Source of the DNA: Humidesulfovibrio mexicanus
GTDB taxonomy: Bacteria > Desulfobacterota > Desulfovibrionia > Desulfovibrionales > Desulfovibrionaceae
NCBI RefSeq assembly: GCF_900188225.1
Contig: NZ_FZOC01000001.1
Location: forward strand, 558,596-622,595
Direction: 5' to 3'
DNA: 64,000 nucleotides
The notes under the pieces are model-generated. The model had not been told where the DNA came from. It saw only the letters and a program-made list of their open reading frames with translations, and searched no databases. Of this stretch, positions 57,761 to 64,000 are shown one piece after another. A program made the translations under genes and the position numbers. Each line of letters begins with the position of its first letter. The stretch's first letter is position 1.

Positions 57761-59185
57761 ATGTCAACCTTCCTTCTCTGCGCCGCAGCCCTCGTCCTTG
57801 GCTACTTCGCCTACGGAAGCCTGCTGGACAGGCTGGTCCGGCCCGATGCCTCCCGCCCCACGCCCGCCCTGAGCATGGCGGACGCAGTGGATTATGTGCC
57901 CATGTCCACGCCCAGGCTCTTTCTCATCCAACTGCTGAACATCGCCGGGCTTGGGCCGGTGTTCGGGGCCATCCTCGGCGCGCTGTACGGCCCGCTCGCT
58001 TTGGTGTGGATCGTGGTCGGCTGCCTGTTCGCCGGGGGCGTGCACGACTACCTTTCGGGGATGCTCTCCCTGCGCGCTGGCGGCGAAAGCCTGCCCGACG
58101 TGGTGGGCCGCCACCTGGGCGGAGGCTTCAAGCACCTCATTCGCGTGTTCAGCCTGCTGCTGATGGTGCTGGTGGGCGTGGTGTTCGTGCTGGGGCCGGC
58201 AAAGCTTCTGGCCAAACTCTCCGGGCTGGACGCGGGCCTGTGGGTGGGGCTGATCTTCGCCTACTACTTCCTGGCCACCATCCTGCCCTTCGACAAGATC
58301 ATCGGCCGCCTGTACCCCTTCTTCGGGGCGCTGCTGCTGTTCATGGCGGCCGCCATGCCCATCGCGCTCTTGGGCCGCGGCTACCAGGTGCTCCCGGAAC
58401 TCGCCCTGTCCAATCTCCATCCGGACGGGCTTCCGGTATGGCCGCTTTTATTCACCACCGTGGCCTGCGGAGCCATTTCCGGCTTCCATTCCACCCAGTC
58501 GCCAATGGTCGCCCGCTGCATGAAGAATGAACGCGACGGGCGGCTTATCTTCTACGGGGCCATGGTGGCCGAAGGCTTGATCGCCCTGGTGTGGGCCACG
58601 GTCGGCATGAGCTTCTATCCCGGACCGGAGGCCCTGGGCGCGGCCCTTGCTGCCGGAGGTCCCGCCGTGGTCGTCAGCGAGGCCTGCACCACGCTCCTCG
58701 GCCCCCTGGGGGGAGTGCTGGCCATTCTGGGCGTGGTTGTCCTTCCCGTCAGCACCGGCGACACCGCGTTCCGCGCGGCGCGGCTCATCGTGGCGGACTT
58801 CTGCCACGCCCCGCAGCGCGAGCTGTCCAAGCGGCTCTTCATAGCGGTTCCGCTGTTCCTGGCGGGCATCGCCCTGTCCGGCGGCAGCTTCGAACTGCTG
58901 TGGCGCTACATGGGCTGGGCCAATCAGAGCCTGGCCACAGTGGTTCTGTGGACCATCTCCGCCTCCCTTGCGCGGCGGGGCAACGCCCACTGGATCGCCA
59001 CGGCGCCCGCCCTGTTCATGACCGCCATGACCAGCGCCTACATCCTGGACGCTCCCATAGGCTTCAACCTGCCCATGGACATGGCCACGGGGCTTGGCAT
59101 CTGCGCCAGCGGCGTGGCGCTGGCCTTCTTCCTGCGGGCGCGGCGTGGCGAGGCCGCAAGCGCCGCAGCCCCTGACCGGGCATAA
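57761..59185 (+). CDS. cstA: CstA-family transporter, copy 2
   Basis: A second 474-residue CstA protein, the same length as and clearly related to the first (shared DAVDYVPMSTPRLFLIQLLNIAGLGPV, AGGVHDYLSGMLSLRAGGESLPD, FHSTQSPMVARC and WRYMGWANQSLATV). Differences are spread along the whole protein, so it is an old tandem duplication or separately kept paralogue rather than a recent copy. It probably differs in substrate or affinity. The ribosome-binding site is weak (CGGA). A hairpin at 57651-57675 lies in its leader and a large hairpin follows its stop. Confidence 0.92.
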   Translation: MSTFLLCAAALVLGYFAYGSLLDRLVRPDASRPTPALSMADAVDYVPMSTPRLFLIQLLNIAGLGPVFGAILGALYGPLALVWIVVGCLFAGGVHDYLSGMLSLRAGGESLPDVVGRHLGGGFKHLIRVFSLLLMVLVGVVFVLGPAKLLAKLSGLDAGLWVGLIFAYYFLATILPFDKIIGRLYPFFGALLLFMAAAMPIALLGRGYQVLPELALSNLHPDGLPVWPLLFTTVACGAISGFHSTQSPMVARCMKNERDGRLIFYGAMVAEGLIALVWATVGMSFYPGPEALGAALAAGGPAVVVSEACTTLLGPLGGVLAILGVVVLPVSTGDTAFRAARLIVADFCHAPQRELSKRLFIAVPLFLAGIALSGGSFELLWRYMGWANQSLATVVLWTISASLARRGNAHWIATAPALFMTAMTSAYILDAPIGFNLPMDMATGLGICASGVALAFFLRARRGEAASAAAPDRA

Positions 59186-59199
59186 GCTCCAGCGCCCAC

Positions 59200-59243
59200 G
59201 CACGACAAAGGCCGACGGGACGTCCCATCGGCCTTTGTCGTGC
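59200..59243. terminator. Bidirectional terminator between cstA copy 2 and cmk
   Basis: A perfect 16-bp inverted repeat (59200-59215 with 59228-59243) encloses a 12-base loop. It lies between the convergent stop codons of the transporter and cmk. The arms hold CAAAGG/CCTTTG but no long T run, so it may act in both directions with moderate strength. Confidence 0.8.
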
Positions 59244-59270
59244 GGCAGATTCGGTCAAACGGGAGCGCGG

Positions 59271-59948
59271 TCAGCGCAGGCCGCGGATGCGGTCAAGAAC
59301 GGCCTCCAGCACCTCGCCTTCGGTAAGATGCGTGGTGTCCACAAGCATGGCGTCGGGCGCGGGCTTGAGCGGCGCAATGCTCCGGTTCCGGTCCTGATCG
59401 TCGCGCTGGCGTATGCTGGCGGCGATGGCGGCGAAGTCCGCCGGTCTGCCCTGCCCTTCCAACTGGCGGCACCGCCTGCGGGCGCGCTCGTCCGGGTCGG
59501 CATCCAGAAAGAACTTGTGCCGCGCGTCGGGGAACACCACGGTGCCCATGTCGCGGCCCTCGGCCACCAGCGAGGTGGTCCGGCCAAGAAAGATCTGGGC
59601 CATTTTCATGTACGCGCGCACAGAAGGGACAACCGCCAGCTTCGAGGCCCAGCGGCCGGTCTCCTCGCTGCGGATGGCCTCGGGCAGAGGCTGGCCTCCG
59701 AGCAGCAGTTCGGTGTTTTCGCCGCTGCCGCGCAGGGAGAATTCGAACGCGCCCAGCTTCTGCTGCAACACGCCCTGGGGCCAATCCCAGGCGCCTTCCC
59801 CAAGGGTGAAGGCGGCGGCGCGGAACATTGCGCCGGTGTCCAGAAAGGCCAGGCCGAGCTCTCCGGCGAGTTTTCTGGCCAGGGTGCTTTTGCCCACCCC
59901 GGCCGGGCCATCCAGAGTCACGATGAGCGGAGCAATGGAGCTAGCCAT
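59271..59948 (-). CDS. cmk: Cytidylate kinase
   Basis: A 225-residue kinase that phosphorylates CMP and dCMP. The P-loop LDGPAGVGKSTLAR is at about residues 11-24, followed by LDTGAMFRAAA, the EGRDMGTVVFPDA motif and the DADPDERARRRCRQ lid, then RQRDDQDRNRSIAPL, all Cmk signatures. CMP recycling would also serve the CMP-sugar pathway elsewhere in the window. The ATG at 59948 overlaps the hisC stop by eight bases (ATGGCTAG) and has GGAGG nine bases upstream. Confidence 0.96.
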   Translation of the reverse strand: MASSIAPLIVTLDGPAGVGKSTLARKLAGELGLAFLDTGAMFRAAAFTLGEGAWDWPQGVLQQKLGAFEFSLRGSGENTELLLGGQPLPEAIRSEETGRWASKLAVVPSVRAYMKMAQIFLGRTTSLVAEGRDMGTVVFPDARHKFFLDADPDERARRRCRQLEGQGRPADFAAIAASIRQRDDQDRNRSIAPLKPAPDAMLVDTTHLTEGEVLEAVLDRIRGLR

Positions 59949-61041
59949 GGAGGATTTCCTCCAGAGCCTTGAGAAAGGCCTCGTTTTCGGCCTGCGCGCC
60001 CACGCTGACGCGGATGTTCTCCGGCAGACCGAAGCTTTTGAGATGACGCACAATGACCCCCCGTTTGAGCAGTTCCTCGCAGACCTGATCCGCCGGATAC
60101 GGGGGTCGGAACATGACGAAGTTGGCCTGGGAGGGCCACGCCTGGCAGCCAAGTTCCGGCAGGCGCTTCAAGAACAGCTCGCGGCCCTTGAACACCACGC
60201 TGAGGGTCTCGGAATAGAAGGCGTCGTCCTCCAGCACGGCCAGCGCGGCCTCCTCGGCCAGCAGGTTCACCGTGAAGGGCGGGCGGGCCCGGCGCACGTG
60301 CTCGGCCAGCCACAGGGGCAGCGCCCCGTACCCCAGGCGCAGGCCGGCCAGGCCGTAAGCCTTGGAAAAGGTGCGCAGCACGGCCACGTTCTTCAACTCC
60401 GGCACGAAGGCCAACATGCTGTACTCCTCCGGCGGCCAGGAGAAGTCCATGTAGGCCTCGTCCACCACCAGAAGCGCCCCTTCGGGCAGCACGCCGGAGA
60501 GCACTTGCAGTTCCTCCGCCTTGGCTGCCAGGCCGGTGGGATTGTCCGGGCTGGTGACGAAGACCATTTTCGTGTTCGCGTCCACGGCCTCGGCCAAGGA
60601 TTCCAAGGGCAGACGGTAGTCCTCGCCGCGCGGAACCTCGCGGTACTCCACCCCGCACAGCCTGGCGGTGAGTCCGTACATGCTGAAGCAGTGCTCGTAG
60701 CAGACCACGTTGTCCTTGCCGGGCTGCGCCAGCACGCGGAAAAGCAAGTCGATGACCTCGTCCGAGCCGTTGCCCGCCACGATGTGCGCCTCGGCGATCC
60801 CCATGGCCTTGGCTATGGCCGCGGCCAGCCTGGGGCTGTGGTTCTGCGGGTAGCGGAACATGCGCCCGGCGGCACGGGCCACGGCCTCGCGCGCCAGAGG
60901 CGATGCGCCCAGGGGATTTTCGTTGCTGGCCAGCTTGACGACCTGCTTAAGGCCATATCGTTCCTTGATCTCCTCCTCGCTCAACCCCGGCACATAGGGC
61001 TTGAAGTCGAGGATTTCCGGCCGCACGCGCTGGCTGGACAT
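59941..61041 (-). CDS. hisC: Histidinol-phosphate aminotransferase
   Basis: A 366-residue PLP-dependent aminotransferase of histidine synthesis. Visible are KLASNENPLGASP near the N-terminus, GNGSDEVIDLLFR, TSPDNPTG, DEAYMDF, and the PLP lysine in TFSKAYGLAGLRLGYG; the terminal arginine region FGLPENIRVSVG binds the substrate carboxylate. ATG 61041 is used because GGAG lies six bases before it; ATG 61053 is also possible. It is followed in the operon by cmk, with which it overlaps. Confidence 0.95.
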   Translation of the reverse strand: MSSQRVRPEILDFKPYVPGLSEEEIKERYGLKQVVKLASNENPLGASPLAREAVARAAGRMFRYPQNHSPRLAAAIAKAMGIAEAHIVAGNGSDEVIDLLFRVLAQPGKDNVVCYEHCFSMYGLTARLCGVEYREVPRGEDYRLPLESLAEAVDANTKMVFVTSPDNPTGLAAKAEELQVLSGVLPEGALLVVDEAYMDFSWPPEEYSMLAFVPELKNVAVLRTFSKAYGLAGLRLGYGALPLWLAEHVRRARPPFTVNLLAEEAALAVLEDDAFYSETLSVVFKGRELFLKRLPELGCQAWPSQANFVMFRPPYPADQVCEELLKRGVIVRHLKSFGLPENIRVSVGAQAENEAFLKALEEILHG

Positions 61042-61175
61042 GAGGTGCTCCATTTGGCTTGGGCGCGACCTTGGGCGCGCCATGGACAAAACAGCGCGGG
61101 GACGGCCCTTGTCCGGGTCGCCCTGCCGCGCCAGAGAAAACGCGTCCGCCCGGACGCTCCGGGCCGGATCGGCCG

Positions 61176-61619
61176 CTACTTTGTCGGGCGGATGGTCATC
61201 ACCGGACACTTGGCGCCCTTGACGACCTTCTCGGCCACGGAGCCGAACAGGATGCGGTCTATGCCCTTGCGCCCGTGGGTGCCCATGATGATCATGTCCG
61301 CGCCTTCCTTGTCGGCAACGCCGAAGATCTCTTCGGCGGCGTAGCCGGTGACCACATGGCCATCGGCCTCAACTCCCTGGAAGTTCTCGCTCAGAAACGC
61401 GCTCATGGTGGCCTCGGCCCCGGTGACGATCTCGCCCACGAAGTTCTCTATGGAGCTGGGGGGGACATGGAAGCCCACATACTGCGACAGGGACGGCGCC
61501 ACGTACAGGCACACGATCTTCGCTCCGAGACCCTGGGCCAAAAGCCGTGCGTATTCGGCCACCGAGGGACTGTACTCGGAAAAGTCCACCGCGCAGAGTA
61601 TCTTCTTGATCTGGGCCAT
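61176..61619 (-). CDS. UspA-family universal stress protein
   Basis: A 147-residue protein with the Usp fold. It begins IKKILCAVDFSEYSPSV, contains VTGYAAEEIFGVADKEGADMIIMGTHGRKG and ends GSVAEKVVKGAKCPVMTIR; the G-x2-G-x9-G-S/T ATP-binding motif (GTHGRKGIDRILFGSVAE) is intact, so it should bind ATP. ATG 61619 follows GGGAGGG. The 5' leader holds a CCCCCC/GGGGGG hairpin (61653-61658 with 61668-61673). It is likely monocistronic. Confidence 0.93.
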   Translation of the reverse strand: MAQIKKILCAVDFSEYSPSVAEYARLLAQGLGAKIVCLYVAPSLSQYVGFHVPPSSIENFVGEIVTGAEATMSAFLSENFQGVEADGHVVTGYAAEEIFGVADKEGADMIIMGTHGRKGIDRILFGSVAEKVVKGAKCPVMTIRPTK

Positions 61620-61953
61620 AACACCCTCCCTTGTCGTTTGAAACACCAATTGCCCCCCGTTTGCGCAGGGGGGATGCGAAGACAATGTGAAAATAATCAC
61701 CCAGCTTCGCTAACGCAAGGAAAAATCGCGTCGATATGTGTTGTGCCGGGGCAGAAGCTTCGCGCGCATGGACAAGGCCCGCATCATGGGGTAGCCAGAC
61801 GCCATGGGGCCCATCCCCCTGCCGCCGCAGGCCCGGCGGAAAGTTTTTCCTCCCCACTGGATGCACAATATGCCGGAATCAAAATGCATTCTTATACGCA
61901 GACCTTGGCATGGTCTCTGCACAATCCTGGCAAACCACGGATGAGGAGCAGCC
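61620..61953. other. Divergent promoter region between the UspA gene and the sigma-54 gene
   Basis: These 334 bases hold no gene. They contain the leader hairpin of the stress-protein gene on the left and a sigma-54 promoter on the right. Between them lies a GC-rich stretch with no recognised motif. Confidence 0.6.
61906..61921 (+). promoter_or_regulatory. Sigma-54 (RpoN) promoter
   Basis: TGGCATGGTCTCTGCA matches the -24/-12 consensus TGGCACG-N4-TTGCA at 10 of 12 defined positions, with the invariant GG (61907-61908) and GC (61919-61920) exactly ten bases apart. The start codon of the following gene is 33 bases downstream with GAGGAG in between. Confidence 0.82.
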
Positions 61954-62451
61954 ATGAAGATCCTTCCTGACCAGTTGGAGAGCGTCCGCCTGGACCAGAC
62001 CACCCAGACGGGCAGAGCAGCTCAATCCGGCGCCGCCTTCGGCGACATCCTGAACCAGGAGGTCTCCAAGCCCGGCGCGCAGTCCTCTTCCAGCACCGCA
62101 CCCCTGCCCCCTCCGGGCGGACTTGGCACCCTAAGCGCCCTTATCGGGGTTCAGGAGGTCGAGGCCACTGCCCCGGTAACCCAGGCGGAGAATGCGATCA
62201 TGGACAAGGTGGACAGCGTGCTCGACAAGTGGGACCAGTACGCGCAAAGCCTTGGGAGCACGGACGGTTCGTCCAGCCTCAAGCAGGCTTACGGCGTGCT
62301 CGACGACATCGACGGGGCCGTGCGGCAGATCCGGGGCGACAACCCCGACCTGGCCGAAAAGCACCCCGTCCTGCAGGGCCTGGTCTCGGAGATCGAGGCC
62401 ATGACGGTGACGGAACGCATCAAGTTCAACCGCGGGGACTACATGGCCTAG
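61954..62451 (+). CDS. Hypothetical protein, sigma-54 controlled
   Basis: A 165-residue cytoplasmic protein without known domain. The first 70 residues are low in complexity (S, Q, P and G rich), and the second half (from NAIMDKVDSVLDKWDQYAQ) is helical and acidic with VLDDIDGAVRQIRGDNPDL and a terminal helix. A clear sigma-54 promoter suggests control together with flagellar or nitrogen-type functions, as sigma-54 drives many flagellar genes in related bacteria. Good ribosome-binding site GAGGAG. Its stop codon shares the palindrome CTAG with the convergent thpR stop. Confidence 0.75.
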   Translation: MKILPDQLESVRLDQTTQTGRAAQSGAAFGDILNQEVSKPGAQSSSSTAPLPPPGGLGTLSALIGVQEVEATAPVTQAENAIMDKVDSVLDKWDQYAQSLGSTDGSSSLKQAYGVLDDIDGAVRQIRGDNPDLAEKHPVLQGLVSEIEAMTVTERIKFNRGDYMA

Positions 62452-63065
62452 GCCTGTCCCCCATCCGGACCCCCGCCGTGGTCGCGGGCCGGATACACTT
62501 CCAGGACGGCGTACTTGGGCCCGCCGGGTCCAAGTACGCTGCTCAAAAGCGCCATCTCTTCCACACGCCCCGGCGCGGACAGCGCGCCCGAAAGAGCCAC
62601 GGCGATCTCGCCTTCCGCGTTTCCCCAGTCTTCCCCCGGCTCCGCCCGCCGCACCCGACCCAGGGTCACGTGCGGACGGAATGCGCGCGCCTCCGGGGCA
62701 AACCCCAAAGGCTCCAGCGCAGCCTCCACGCTCCGGGCCAATTCCGCACAGGGACCGCCACCCTCCGCCAGCCCCAGCCACAGCACGCGCGGCGCGCCGC
62801 GGCCGCCAACGCCACTGCCGCCTGGCCCAAGCCTCGCTCCGAATGGCGCGAAGCGCACCGCGCGCAAGGCCTGCCGGACGGCGTCCACGCGCCCCTGCTC
62901 CACCTCGCCCAAAAACCGCAGGGTCACATGCCAGTTGCCCGGCCGCGTCCAGGACACGCGCGAAGCCAGCCGCCGCGAAAGCGCCCCGCTCAGCGCGTCC
63001 AGACCGCGCATCCACGTTTCTGGCAAGGGCAGGGCCACAAAACAGCGGATGTTCCTTCCGGACAT
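62448..63065 (-). CDS. thpR: RNA 2',3'-cyclic phosphodiesterase
   Basis: A 205-residue protein of the 2H phosphoesterase superfamily with both catalytic motifs: HVTLRF (about residue 46) and HVTLGRV (about 132). It opens with RCFVALPLPETW, the normal start of ThpR/LigT enzymes. It opens 2',3'-cyclic phosphates or joins tRNA halves in vitro. It lies six bases after pncC on the minus strand and probably forms one transcript with it. Confidence 0.93.
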   Translation of the reverse strand: MSGRNIRCFVALPLPETWMRGLDALSGALSRRLASRVSWTRPGNWHVTLRFLGEVEQGRVDAVRQALRAVRFAPFGARLGPGGSGVGGRGAPRVLWLGLAEGGGPCAELARSVEAALEPLGFAPEARAFRPHVTLGRVRRAEPGEDWGNAEGEIAVALSGALSAPGRVEEMALLSSVLGPGGPKYAVLEVYPARDHGGGPDGGQA

Positions 63066-63071
63066 GGCCGC

Positions 63072-63605
63072 CTACCGGACAAAAGTCATCATGCCGAACA
63101 GGGCCCCGGCCACGCTTTGGGACTTTACGGAAGCCCGCGCGCCACGAAACAGGAAACACTCCGCCCGGCGGCCGCACGGCCAAGCCCAGGCCACCCACAC
63201 CGTGCCCACGGGCTTTTCCCGCGTGCCGCCAGAAGGTCCGGCGATGCCGGACACGGCCACGGCGCAGCCACGGCCCTCGGGCATTCCGGGCAGGGCCAGC
63301 GCGCCCTGCGCCATGGCCAGCACCACGGGCTCGCTCACGGCCCCGTGCGCCAAGATGAGCGCCGGGTCCACCCCCAGCAGCCCGCTTTTGAGAGCGTTGG
63401 AATAGGCCACCACGCCGCCATGGAACCAGCCGGAGCTGCCGGGCAGGTTGGTCACCGTGCTGGCGAGCAGGCCGCCCGTGCACGATTCCGCCGTGGCCAG
63501 CATCCAGCCATGCCCGGCCACCAGTCGCCCGGCCTCGGAGGCAAGCCGTTCCAGGCGCAGGGCATCCTCCTGCTCCAGCATGTCCGCATGTGAGCCCTTC
63601 TTCAT
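63072..63605 (-). CDS. pncC: Nicotinamide-nucleotide amidase (CinA C-terminal family)
   Basis: A 177-residue enzyme that deamidates nicotinamide mononucleotide for NAD recycling. Motifs are LATAESCTGGLLASTVTNLPGSSGWFHGGVVAYSN, GAVSEPVVLAMAQG and AVSGIAGPSGGTREKPVGTV, the last holding the catalytic-site glycine loop. It is the stand-alone domain, without the N-terminal molybdopterin-like half found in longer CinA. AAAGGATC precedes the ATG at 63605. Confidence 0.95.
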   Translation of the reverse strand: MKKGSHADMLEQEDALRLERLASEAGRLVAGHGWMLATAESCTGGLLASTVTNLPGSSGWFHGGVVAYSNALKSGLLGVDPALILAHGAVSEPVVLAMAQGALALPGMPEGRGCAVAVSGIAGPSGGTREKPVGTVWVAWAWPCGRRAECFLFRGARASVKSQSVAGALFGMMTFVR

Positions 63606-63670
63606 GATCCTTTCCTCCGTATCGCCGACATCTGTTTACAGGACCGCGTCCGGCGTGGCAATTGAAGCGC

Positions 63671-64000
63671 ATGGACAGCGGCGACACCCCCTTGCGCCAG
63701 CGCGCGCAAAACCTCTGGCGACGGCTGCGGCTCACACGCCGCGAGCCTTGGAACTGGCTGGCCCAGAACCTTGCCGCCGCGCTGCTGCCGCCGGGCCTGC
63801 TCTTCCACAGCTGGCCGCTGGTGGTGCTCTCCCTGGCTGGCGTTGCCGCAGCCTGCCTGCCCCTGCCCCTGCCGCCCATGGAGCACACCGGGGCAAAGCG
63901 TCTGGCCCCGCGCATCGAAACCTTCATCGGATTGGAAAGCGCCTGGCTGGCCTTGCCCATGACGCCCCGCAAGAAACGCCAGTTGTGGCTGCTGGGGCTG
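63671..64000 (+). CDS. Membrane-associated hypothetical protein (3' end cut)
   Basis: The frame from ATG 63671 stays open to the window end, giving 110 visible residues. It begins with a basic stretch (RQRAQNLWRRLRLTRRE) followed by two hydrophobic segments (NLAAALLPPGLLFHSW and PLVVLSLAGVAAACLPLPLP) and a WLALPMTPRKKRQLWLLGL region. No family is recognised. It is divergent from pncC with a 65-base gap; the ribosome-binding site is weak, so the start is uncertain. Confidence 0.6.
   Translation, partial: MDSGDTPLRQRAQNLWRRLRLTRREPWNWLAQNLAAALLPPGLLFHSWPLVVLSLAGVAAACLPLPLPPMEHTGAKRLAPRIETFIGLESAWLALPMTPRKKRQLWLLGL

Noticed and set aside
52102-57762. Long minus-strand frames (876 and 975 codons) opposite the RNA methyltransferase, kinase and cstA genes
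   Set aside because: Both lie over genes with clear motifs on the plus strand and have shadow-type composition (H, Q, G, V and A rich).
1-64000. tRNA genes, rRNA, CRISPR arrays, prophage or insertion sequences
   Set aside because: No cloverleaf, regularly spaced repeat, transposase or integrase motif was seen on either strand.

Overview
The window is a high-GC chromosomal segment that looks like a sulfate-reducing desulfobacterium of the Desulfovibrio type. This is inferred from the mix of features: a single-subunit STT3/PglB-type oligosaccharyltransferase, a class III anaerobic ribonucleotide reductase, a giant double acyl-CoA-dehydratase-activase protein, an APS kinase inside a glycan locus, duplicated short CstA transporters with a LytS/LytTR pair, and ordinary Gram-negative outer-membrane and lipoprotein genes. 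No rRNA, tRNA, CRISPR array or insertion sequence was recognised. Two genes are cut by the window ends (1-2065 on the minus strand, 63671-64000 on the plus strand).

Region 1-16044, all on the minus strand, is a surface-polysaccharide locus that reads leftward: a NeuB-like synthase, an SDR, a methyltransferase, galE, an aldehyde dehydrogenase, a CMP-sugar synthetase, a transketolase fused to a putative sulfotransferase, a Wzm/Wzt ABC exporter, a sulfotransferase-methyltransferase fusion, a glycosyltransferase and a carbohydrate-transfer/methyltransferase fusion. It appears to make and export a CMP-activated ulosonic-acid-type glycan decorated with methyl and possibly sulfate groups. A lone autotransporter-type beta-barrel gene (16634-17596) follows, with a strong terminator.

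Region 18192-24027, plus strand, is a second glycan cluster: an STT3-family oligosaccharyltransferase with all its catalytic motifs, a GT2, APS kinase (cysC, the source of PAPS for sulfotransferases), a DUF2304-type membrane protein, a GT4 and a hydrolase lipoprotein. Together with the first region it suggests protein-linked, possibly sulfated, glycans.

Region 24348-33587 is a metal-chelate uptake neighbourhood: a TonB-dependent receptor, a 1329-residue activase-type ATPase/iron-sulfur protein, a methyltransferase, an AmpG/FptX-type MFS permease and a PchR-like AraC regulator with a Fur-box-like sequence at its promoter. The coupling of receptor and giant activase is the most unusual system in the window. 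Region 33756-39715 (minus) is a MarR-controlled operon of RND/MMPL permease, LolA-like periplasmic protein, outer-membrane barrel and flavodoxin-like protein; two matching inverted repeats look like the MarR operators.

Region 39923-48661 (minus) is housekeeping: a DUF2188 protein, nrdG-nrdD, rplU-rpmA-obg-proB, comF, an FMN reductase, a small protein that may be a selenoprotein, and a metallo-beta-lactamase-fold hydrolase. Region 48944-59185 (plus) carries a GGDEF/EAL protein, an RNA methyltransferase, a LytTR regulator and LytS-type kinase, and two tandem CstA transporters that this pair may control. The end of the window holds cmk, hisC, a UspA protein, a sigma-54-promoted hypothetical gene, thpR and pncC.
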